A DNA stretch of 13,620 nucleotides. It comes from Petrotoga sp. UBA5851. Lineage in GTDB: Bacteria > Thermotogota > Thermotogae > Petrotogales > Petrotogaceae. Shown piece by piece: positions 8,094 to 13,620 of the stretch (positions within the stretch are counted from its first letter, which is position 1; every line of letters begins with the position of its first letter). The notes under the pieces were generated by a model. It was not told where the DNA came from and did no database searches. It saw only the letters and a program-made list of their open reading frames with translations. The translations under genes and the position numbers were made by a program. The DNA lies in assembly GCA_002431635.1 (NCBI GenBank), contig DJGH01000072.1, positions 176,188-189,807 on the forward strand, given 5' to 3'.

Positions 8094-8137
8094 TGATACG
8101 GAAAAATGATTACAAAAAGATTTTCAAGGAGGACATT

Positions 8138-9235
8138 ATGCTTAACGTAGGATTTGTAGGTCTTGCCAACGTAGGGAAGTCAACCCTTTTCAACGCTCTT
8201 TCCAAACAGCATGTTCCTGCCGAAAACTATCCTTTCTGCACAATAAACCCAAACATTGCCATTGTTGAGTACAACGACGAACGTTTGGACTTAATGACTA
8301 AAATACTTAATTCAGAAAAAAAGGTAAATCCCAGCATTGAATTTGTTGATATTGCTGGACTTGTAAAAGGAGCAAGCAAAGGAGAAGGACTAGGCAACCT
8401 GTTTCTGGAAAACATCCGTAATGTTGATTGTATAGCTCATGTAATAAGAATTTTTACTGATCCCAATGTGACACATGTAAATGGAAAAATAGACCCTATA
8501 GCCGATGCGGATATAGTGAACCTTGAACTTATAGCCAAAGACTTTGAAACGGTAGAAAAAAGAATTGAAAAAACCTCAAAGATGGCAAGAGTAGGAGATA
8601 AAGAAGCTCGAACCGAAACAGAAATACTTTCCGCACTAAAAGAACATCTAAATAGTGAAAAGCCTTCAATTACTTTCCTCAGAGGTGAAAGAACAGAAAA
8701 ATACCAAAAGATTATCGAATCCCTTTTTCTGCTTACTGAAAAGCCTGTTATATATGTGGCAAATATTGACGAATCTTCCAACGAAACAACTACACAAAAA
8801 ATAAAAGCTTTCAGAGAGTATGCTCTTTCCAGGGGTGCACAGCTTGCCGAAATTCATGCCAAGCTCCATGCCGATCTTTCCGACCTTGACGAACAGGAAC
8901 AGAAAGTATTTTTAAATGAATACGGTATAGAAAAAAGCGCTCTTGACTCGTTCATTCTAAAATGCAAGCAGGCTCTTAATCTTATCACATTTATCACAGG
9001 CAACGAAAAAGAATCCAAATCGTGGAACATCATAAACGGAAGTACTGCACTGCAAGCAGCAGGTAAAATACATTCCGATATCCAAGAAGGTTTTATAAAG
9101 GCAGAAGTTGTGAACTTTGAGAAAATACGTGAAATTCCTGATATGAAAAAACTGAAAGAACTTGGTTATGTCAATGCTGAAGGAAAAGACTATCTGGTAA
9201 AAGAAGGTGATTACATATACTTCCATTTCCGGTGA
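8138..9235 (+). CDS. ychF: Redox/ribosome-associated ATPase YchF (OLA1 family)
   Basis: YchF is an Obg-related P-loop NTPase that prefers ATP and binds ribosomes. The 365 residues match the family. Seen are the P-loop GLANVGKST (8-16), G3 DIAGL (71-75), and NIDE (209-212) in place of the GTP-specifying NKxD, which explains ATP preference. A coiled-coil insertion lies at about 125-175, and a C-terminal TGS domain covers roughly the last 85 residues. The frame extends upstream to a TTG at 8093, but ATG at 8138 is correct: AAGGAGG (8126-8132) precedes it and the protein then begins MLNVGFVGLANVGKS like its relatives. It is the first gene of a three-gene plus-strand unit. Confidence 0.97.
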   Translation: MLNVGFVGLANVGKSTLFNALSKQHVPAENYPFCTINPNIAIVEYNDERLDLMTKILNSEKKVNPSIEFVDIAGLVKGASKGEGLGNLFLENIRNVDCIAHVIRIFTDPNVTHVNGKIDPIADADIVNLELIAKDFETVEKRIEKTSKMARVGDKEARTETEILSALKEHLNSEKPSITFLRGERTEKYQKIIESLFLLTEKPVIYVANIDESSNETTTQKIKAFREYALSRGAQLAEIHAKLHADLSDLDEQEQKVFLNEYGIEKSALDSFILKCKQALNLITFITGNEKESKSWNIINGSTALQAAGKIHSDIQEGFIKAEVVNFEKIREIPDMKKLKELGYVNAEGKDYLVKEGDYIYFHFR

Positions 9236-9239
9236 AACA

Positions 9240-10562
9240 GTGAGAGTTCTCGGTCTCATAGTTGAATATAATCCTTTCCATAACGGTCATCTTTACCATC
9301 TAAAAAAATCAGTAGAACTTATAAACCCTGATTACACAGTTGCAGTAATGAGCGGCAACTTTGTCCAGAGGGGAGAACCTGCTATTGTTGATAAGTTCGC
9401 ACGTACCAAAATGGCTCTTGCTTACGGTGCAGATGCCGTATTTGAACTTCCGTTTGTCTACTGCATACAGGATGCAGGAGGGTTTGCATGCGGTTCCGTT
9501 GGGGTTTTACACAGAACAGGAATAGTAACGGATATAGTTTTCGGAAGTGAGTCGTCTGATATAAATATTTTAAATGAGATATCCGGAATACTGAGTTCAC
9601 AACCCCATGAGTATACAGTTATTCTGAAAAAATATCTCAAGGAAGGACTTTCTTTCCCAAATGCTAGAAAATACGCTATACTTGATTATCTTACCAGTCA
9701 TAACTTTCCTGTTGAGGACATACGACTGCTGGAAAAGTCAAACGATATACTTGGGCTTGAATACCTCAATTATTTAAAACAATACGGCTCATCAATACAG
9801 CCTCACTGCATCGCCAGAGAAGGTTCTGCATACAATGATGAGACAGTCACAAGCCGTCTTGCAAGTGCAACTGCCATAAGAAATATAATTAAAGAGGAAA
9901 ATATAGCATTTCTAAAAGAACTTGTTCCGGAGATATCCTTTGAAATAATACTAAGCGAGTTTGAAAACGGAAAAGGTCCGGTTTTTTTTGAATACATGCG
10001 TGAAATCATACTGAGCAAAATCAGACTTATGGACAAAAATGACCTCCTTACAATATACGGCATAAAAGAAGGACTGGAAGACAGATTTTACAACTACAGC
10101 AGAAGATCTATGGATCTTGACTGCCTTCTAAAAAATTTAAAAACCAAACGCTTTACATACAGCAGACTAAAAAGAGCTCTCATACATATTTTGTTTAATC
10201 TTTCAGAAAAAGAAATTAAAACTTATAACTCACAAGGTCCCCAGTATCTAAGAGTTTTAGGTTTCAACAAAAAAGGTCAGGAACTGCTTTCACTGATCAA
10301 GAAAAAATCACGTTATCCACTTATTCCAACTGCTTCACAGTACTACCAGATATATAAATACTTACTTAAAAACCAAAATGAACCATATAAAAAGTATGAC
10401 TCTGATCCGACTATATATATGAAGCAGATCAACAGGGATTTTGACGCTTCAAATATATACAGCCTGCTCTACCCTAAAAAAGAGCATGCCATGTTCGAAC
10501 CAGACAAAAAAAATCAGATCATAATCACGGAGGACAAAGATGAAAAAACTTCTCATTATTGA
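9240..10562 (+). CDS. tmcAL: tRNA(Met) cytidine acetate ligase TmcAL (YlbM)
   Basis: TmcAL forms N4-acetylcytidine at the wobble position of elongator tRNA-Met using acetate and ATP via acetyl-AMP. The protein starts VRVLGLIVEYNPFHNGH, and HNGH (14-17) is the nucleotidyltransferase-type adenylation motif. Further signatures are SGNFVQRGEPA (38-48), the ELPF-x-Y segment (69-73) and SATAIRN. The 440-residue length is somewhat above that of Bacillus YlbM; the extra part is a charged C-terminal tail. An ATG at 9207 is in frame but lies within ychF. GTG at 9240 is chosen because it starts 4 nt after the ychF stop and places the conserved N-terminus correctly. The ribosome-binding site is weak (GGTGA), suggesting coupling to ychF termination. 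Confidence 0.93.
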   Translation: MRVLGLIVEYNPFHNGHLYHLKKSVELINPDYTVAVMSGNFVQRGEPAIVDKFARTKMALAYGADAVFELPFVYCIQDAGGFACGSVGVLHRTGIVTDIVFGSESSDINILNEISGILSSQPHEYTVILKKYLKEGLSFPNARKYAILDYLTSHNFPVEDIRLLEKSNDILGLEYLNYLKQYGSSIQPHCIAREGSAYNDETVTSRLASATAIRNIIKEENIAFLKELVPEISFEIILSEFENGKGPVFFEYMREIILSKIRLMDKNDLLTIYGIKEGLEDRFYNYSRRSMDLDCLLKNLKTKRFTYSRLKRALIHILFNLSEKEIKTYNSQGPQYLRVLGFNKKGQELLSLIKKKSRYPLIPTASQYYQIYKYLLKNQNEPYKKYDSDPTIYMKQINRDFDASNIYSLLYPKKEHAMFEPDKKNQIIITEDKDEKTSHY

Positions 10563-12063
10563 TTTCGGTTCACAGTATACACAGCTTTTAGCCAGAAGAG
10601 TGCGTGAGATAGGAGCATACTCTGAGGTTGTTCAACATGATGAAAAGCTTGATTTATCAGAAGTACAGGGAATTATACTTTCCGGAGGCCCCAAAAGCAT
10701 ATATGCTGCCGATGCACCTAAAGTCAATCCTGATATTTACACCTGCGGACTTCCAATTCTTGGTGTATGCTATGGAATGCAGGCTATCGCAAATGATATG
10801 GGAGGAGAAGTCAGACACGGAGATATTTCAGAATATGGAAAAACAACTATACAAGTCCATGAACGCCAAGTTATTTTTAACAACATTCCTGACAGCTTCA
10901 ACTCATGGATGAGCCATGGAGATACTGTTACTAAAGCACCAAAAGGAGCAGTTGTTACAGCCCAAAGCAGCAACGGTCTTATGGCTGCCTTTGAGATGAA
11001 AGATAAAAAGATATATGCCATTCAGTTCCATCCGGAAGTAAGGCATACCGAACACGGAACCGAGATACTAGAAAACTTTGTCCTAAATGTATGTAAACTT
11101 TCAAACACATGGTCATTATCCGAATTTCTTGAAAAACAGATTGAAACCATAAAAAGTGTAATAGGAGATAAAAAAGCTATCGTCGCTCTTTCCGGTGGAG
11201 TTGACTCCTCGGTTGCGGCTGTTCTGACGTACAAAGCTATAGGCAGTAACCTCAAAGCTGTTTTTGTCGATCACGGACTGCTTAGACTCAATGAGGAAAT
11301 AGAAGTAAAACGCATATTCCGCGATGCGATAGGGCTTGATCTGACTGTTGTAGATGCCAAGAAACGATTCCTTGATAAACTTGCAGGAGTCACCGATCCA
11401 GAAAAGAAAAGAAAAATTATCGGTGAAGAGTTTATACGGGTATTTGAAGACGAAGCAAAAAAAGACTCAGAAATTAAATACCTGATACAGGGAACCATAT
11501 ACTCAGACGTTATAGAAAGTGCAGCATCCGGGAAAAAGACGGCTAAGATAAAATCCCATCATAATGTAGGTGGCCTTCCGGAACACATGGATCTTAAAAT
11601 ATTTGAACCCCTAAGGAATCTCTTCAAAGATGAAGTTCGCAGCATGGGAGAACTCATGGCCATTCCAAAACATGTACTCTACAGACATCCTTTTCCAGGA
11701 CCAGGTCTTGCCATAAGAGTTATTGGAGAAATTACTCAACAAAGACTTGATATACTGAAAAAAGCCGATTCAATATTTATAGATGTACTTAAAGAAACAG
11801 GTTGGTACAATAAAGTATGGCAGGCTTTCGCAGTCCTCACTGATATGAAAAGTGTTGGAGTAGTCGGAGATGAAAGATCTTACGACTACGTTCTTGCTCT
11901 CAGATCTGTTGATAGCGTGGAAGGAATGACTGCGGATTGGTCAAGGATACCTTTTGAAGTATTGGAATTAGCCTCAAAACGCATCGTAAATTCTGTGGAT
12001 GGCGTAGGTAGAGTAGTATTTGATATAACAAGCAAACCACCTGCAACAATTGAGTGGGAGTAA
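10540..12063 (+). CDS. guaA: GMP synthase (glutamine-hydrolysing)
   Basis: GuaA converts XMP to GMP with ATP and glutamine. The 507 residues carry both halves. The class I glutamine amidotransferase domain (about 1-185) has nucleophile Cys77 in GVCYGMQ and His164/Glu166 in QFHPEV. The ATP-pyrophosphatase domain has the PP-loop SGGVDSS (218-224), followed by the C-terminal dimerisation domain ending KPPATIEWE. ATG at 10540 has GGAGG at 10529-10533 and overlaps the tmcAL end by 23 nt. No purine riboswitch is possible directly upstream because of that overlap, so control probably lies at the ychF promoter. The last codons contain an integration-core-like sequence (see 12052-12062). The protein appears complete. 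Confidence 0.98.
   Translation: MKKLLIIDFGSQYTQLLARRVREIGAYSEVVQHDEKLDLSEVQGIILSGGPKSIYAADAPKVNPDIYTCGLPILGVCYGMQAIANDMGGEVRHGDISEYGKTTIQVHERQVIFNNIPDSFNSWMSHGDTVTKAPKGAVVTAQSSNGLMAAFEMKDKKIYAIQFHPEVRHTEHGTEILENFVLNVCKLSNTWSLSEFLEKQIETIKSVIGDKKAIVALSGGVDSSVAAVLTYKAIGSNLKAVFVDHGLLRLNEEIEVKRIFRDAIGLDLTVVDAKKRFLDKLAGVTDPEKKRKIIGEEFIRVFEDEAKKDSEIKYLIQGTIYSDVIESAASGKKTAKIKSHHNVGGLPEHMDLKIFEPLRNLFKDEVRSMGELMAIPKHVLYRHPFPGPGLAIRVIGEITQQRLDILKKADSIFIDVLKETGWYNKVWQAFAVLTDMKSVGVVGDERSYDYVLALRSVDSVEGMTADWSRIPFEVLELASKRIVNSVDGVGRVVFDITSKPPATIEWE
12052..12062 (+). other. Candidate attachment core at the guaA 3' end
   Basis: The sequence GAGTGGGAGTA spans the last codons and stop of guaA. From memory, Tn5801-like elements integrate at the guaA 3' end with an 11-bp core GAGTGGGAATA, differing here at one base. 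Because the stretch encodes the conserved guaA C-terminus, resemblance alone does not prove integration. The non-housekeeping genes and tandem repeat that follow support it. The partner copy is not in this window. Confidence 0.5.
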
Positions 12064-12070
12064 AAAGAAT

Positions 12071-12116
12071 AACGCTGAAAACCCTTGTAAATACTGGGTT
12101 TTCAGCGTTTCTTTTT
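12071..12116 (+). terminator. Rho-independent terminator after guaA
   Basis: A perfect 14-bp stem (AACGCTGAAAACCC at 12071-12084 pairing with 12096-12109) encloses an 11-base loop and is followed by TTCTTTTT-like U-run DNA. It lies 7 bases after the guaA stop. On the opposite strand the stem is followed by ATTCTTTTT, so it may also stop the convergent minus-strand transcript. Confidence 0.93.
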
Positions 12117-12121
12117 GAATT

Positions 12122-12143
12122 TTGAGTGCAAATTGAGTGCAAA
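12122..12143 (+). repeat. Perfect tandem repeat of TTGAGTGCAAA (2 x 11 bp)
   Basis: Two identical, directly abutting copies lie at 12122-12132 and 12133-12143. Eleven bases is close to one helical turn, so a protein bound at both would sit on one face. The first seven bases, TTGAGTG, also occur at the guaA 3' end (12050-12056). Direct repeats next to an attachment core are typical arm-type sites for tyrosine integrases; that role is inferred. Confidence 0.6.
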
Positions 12144-12224
12144 TAAAATAGTTTAAATTTATTGGACATTAACAATTGAAATGTTTAATGATATAGTTTA
12201 TTACCTTGATATAAATGTAAAGAG

Positions 12225-13085
12225 CTATTTACTGTTGGCTACTTTGAAATTATGAATAATAGCATCGAATTCATTATCTTTCATTGTAACATACATATTT
12301 TTAACGTATTCGCTTGAAAACATACATATTTTGTTATATGAGAATTTGCATGTAGATATTACTTTTCGTCGATGATTCCATCGAACTTTTTTATCTTTTG
12401 GCTCTTTGAAGCTCATACGAATAAATAGCATTTCATACTTTGCATATACAGCAAACCCATGGGCAATCGGTAAATATAAGAAAGAAAATATAAGCGGTAG
12501 ACAAAAACTCACTATAATCTGAGTACCTTCAATACTTTTGTAAGAGCTTATGGCTGTTTCTATTGTAAAACCTAATATTAAAAAACCTAAAATAGCAACT
12601 ATCCAATTGAAAACTTTATGTGCTGATTTATTCTCTTCTTTGTATTCGGAAACTGCTTGCAAAAGTATAAAAAACGTAAGCACTGGTAGAATAATCAATT
12701 CTATTATAAGACTAAAAGTAAATGTTCCTGTGAAGAATTCTACTAATGCAGCAAACTTTATATTATCAGTTATCATATTTCTGAAATAATGTTCTTTAAT
12801 GGTGTTGCTCACTGCGTTGAAACATACAGGAACACCAGCAAACAGCACCCATATAATAATATCTTTTAGATATATCCAATTCCAGAACGAAAGTTTTGTT
12901 AAAATTATTACAATAAAAGAAGCATACAAGAGCATTACTATGAAGGGAATGAGTAATTTTGGAGTACATGCTACCTTTATTACATTAACAGCTGAATCCT
13001 TAACTTTTTTGCGTGTAAGAGCGTAAAGTATAAATATTAATATATAAATAAGTGATGCAATCTCACGAGTTGAAAATATCCACAT
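12225..13085 (-). CDS. Multi-pass membrane protein of unknown function
   Basis: I do not assign a function. From the ATG at 13085 the protein has 286 residues, beginning MWIFSTREIASLIY. Hydrophobic segments are visible near residues 9-24, 45-66, 75-92, 130-152, 160-178 and 190-215, followed by a basic hydrophilic C-terminal region (KEPKDKKVRWNHRRK) that is probably cytoplasmic. The frame stays open upstream to ATG 13163 and GTG 13184, the latter overlapping the regulator gene. I prefer 13085 because GGGGAT lies upstream and the sequence from there reads like a natural N-terminus, but this is uncertain. It lies downstream of, and is probably co-transcribed with, the XRE regulator. No enzymatic motif was recognised. 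Confidence 0.75.
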   Translation of the reverse strand: MWIFSTREIASLIYILIFILYALTRKKVKDSAVNVIKVACTPKLLIPFIVMLLYASFIVIILTKLSFWNWIYLKDIIIWVLFAGVPVCFNAVSNTIKEHYFRNMITDNIKFAALVEFFTGTFTFSLIIELIILPVLTFFILLQAVSEYKEENKSAHKVFNWIVAILGFLILGFTIETAISSYKSIEGTQIIVSFCLPLIFSFLYLPIAHGFAVYAKYEMLFIRMSFKEPKDKKVRWNHRRKVISTCKFSYNKICMFSSEYVKNMYVTMKDNEFDAIIHNFKVANSK

Positions 13086-13168
13086 ACTTTTATCCCCAAT
13101 CAATATTTGTTGTAATTTACGATTTGCCGATTTTAATTGAACAAAAATACTTATATCTGACATAATAT

Positions 13169-13620
13169 TTAAGATTTTCGCCACTGGTACGATGGTTCAA
13201 ACCTACCACCATCATCACAGGTGAAAGGCCAATTTAATTTCCATTCAAGGTATTCCGTATCGGTTATGTCTTTCTTTTGCCGCTCCTGAAAGTGTATCGC
13301 CCATTCGCGCATGAAATCATTTATTTTATTATAATTAAAAGCCATAGCAACAGGTGGAAAAACACCATCATACTGGTAGTCATTGAACATACCATGAGCG
13401 ATACGGTCATCTTCCTTATCGTTATATTTTTGCAATTGGAAAATGTATAGCGAGCCGCTCATACTTTCTTCTAACCAAAAAAAATCCATCATTATACATT
13501 CTGCTTCACTTAAATCAACTCCATCGTAGAAGTTAATATAATTGCATTGAAGCACCTTGGAGATTGCTATTGCAGTCTTCTTTTTTGGCATTCTTGAGCC
13601 ATTTTCATATTGTGCGATAC
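13169..13620 (-). CDS. XRE-family helix-turn-helix regulator, 5' end beyond the window
   Basis: The reading frame is open to the window edge, so the gene starts outside. About 149 residues are visible. The first ones, IAQYENGSRMPKKK followed by TAIAISKVLQCNYINFYDG, match the last helices of a Cro/C1-type HTH domain (pattern I-x-x-Y-E-x-G-x-R-x-P, then I-x-x-x-L). An internal ATG at 13591 would cut the domain in half and is not the start. The remaining part (about residues 35-149), rich in aromatic residues and ending in EPSYQWRKS, is an unassigned C-terminal domain that may sense a ligand or partner. Such regulators are common in integrative elements and prophages. It ends near the possible upstream starts of the membrane-protein gene. 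Confidence 0.85.
   Translation of the reverse strand, partial: IAQYENGSRMPKKKTAIAISKVLQCNYINFYDGVDLSEAECIMMDFFWLEESMSGSLYIFQLQKYNDKEDDRIAHGMFNDYQYDGVFPPVAMAFNYNKINDFMREWAIHFQERQKKDITDTEYLEWKLNWPFTCDDGGRFEPSYQWRKS

Larger units (their letters stand above)
12052..13620. mobile_element. Probable end of an element integrated at guaA
   Basis: Three observations point to an element boundary: the core-like sequence at the guaA end, the tandem arm-type repeat, and a switch from packed housekeeping genes to looser, more A+T-rich accessory genes (a membrane protein of unknown function and an XRE regulator) on the opposite strand. No integrase, excisionase, relaxase or transposase is visible, so the type of element and its far end are unknown. 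Confidence 0.45.

Noticed and set aside
8093..8137. Upstream TTG extension of ychF
   Set aside because: It overlaps the -10 element and lacks a ribosome-binding site; the internal ATG has AAGGAGG and matches the family N-terminus.
9207..9239. ATG start for tmcAL inside ychF
   Set aside because: It adds residues not expected in the family, which begins close to the GLIVEYNPFHNGH segment.
11900..12175. Minus-strand open frame crossing the guaA end and terminator
   Set aside because: It is antisense to guaA, reads through the terminator stem and tandem repeat, and has no domain signature.
12160..12190. Short inverted repeat CATTAA...TTAATG downstream of the tandem repeat
   Set aside because: Six-base arms in A+T-rich DNA are expected by chance.
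1..13620. CRISPR arrays, tRNA or rRNA genes, transposase or integrase genes
   Set aside because: None was seen on either strand; the only clear direct repeat is the 11-bp pair near 12122.

Overview
The window is A+T-rich, densely packed bacterial DNA. It looks like a Firmicutes chromosome, probably of class Clostridia: Shine-Dalgarno sites are strong (AGGAGG type), AGA codons are common, and the gene set includes YugP, RsmB, RlmN, a PASTA protein, RsgA, Rpe, TmcAL and YchF. No RNA marker gene is present, so this placement rests on gene content alone.

Left part (10-8003, minus strand). Nine genes read leftward from position 8003 with almost no gaps, and most junctions overlap or nearly touch. 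The order is an iron-dependent alcohol dehydrogenase, an RlmI-type 23S rRNA cytosine methyltransferase, a YugP-type membrane zinc peptidase, RsmB, RlmN, a small membrane-anchored PASTA protein, RsgA, ribulose-phosphate 3-epimerase and an RdgB/HAM1 nucleotide pyrophosphatase. The theme is ribosome and tRNA maturation (three RNA methyltransferases plus the RsgA GTPase), with added housekeeping and metabolic enzymes. In many Firmicutes a Stp phosphatase and a PrkC kinase sit between rlmN and rsgA. Here that slot holds only a short transmembrane protein with two PASTA domains and no kinase or phosphatase.

Middle (8004-8137). A short divergent control region separates the two directions. It carries an extended -10 promoter candidate for each strand.

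Right part (8138-12063, plus strand). ychF, tmcAL and guaA form a tight three-gene unit with a 4-nt gap and then a 23-nt overlap. It closes with a perfect 14-bp stem terminator. YchF is a ribosome-associated ATPase, TmcAL modifies elongator tRNA-Met, and GuaA makes GMP.

Far right (12064-13620). Past the guaA stop the character changes. There is a perfect tandem 11-bp repeat, then two genes on the opposite strand: a multi-pass membrane protein of unknown function and an XRE-family regulator that runs off the window. The 3' end of guaA is a known integration target for tyrosine-recombinase elements, and the guaA end here carries a sequence very like the reported core. I read 12052 onward as the probable edge of an integrated element whose integrase lies outside the window.
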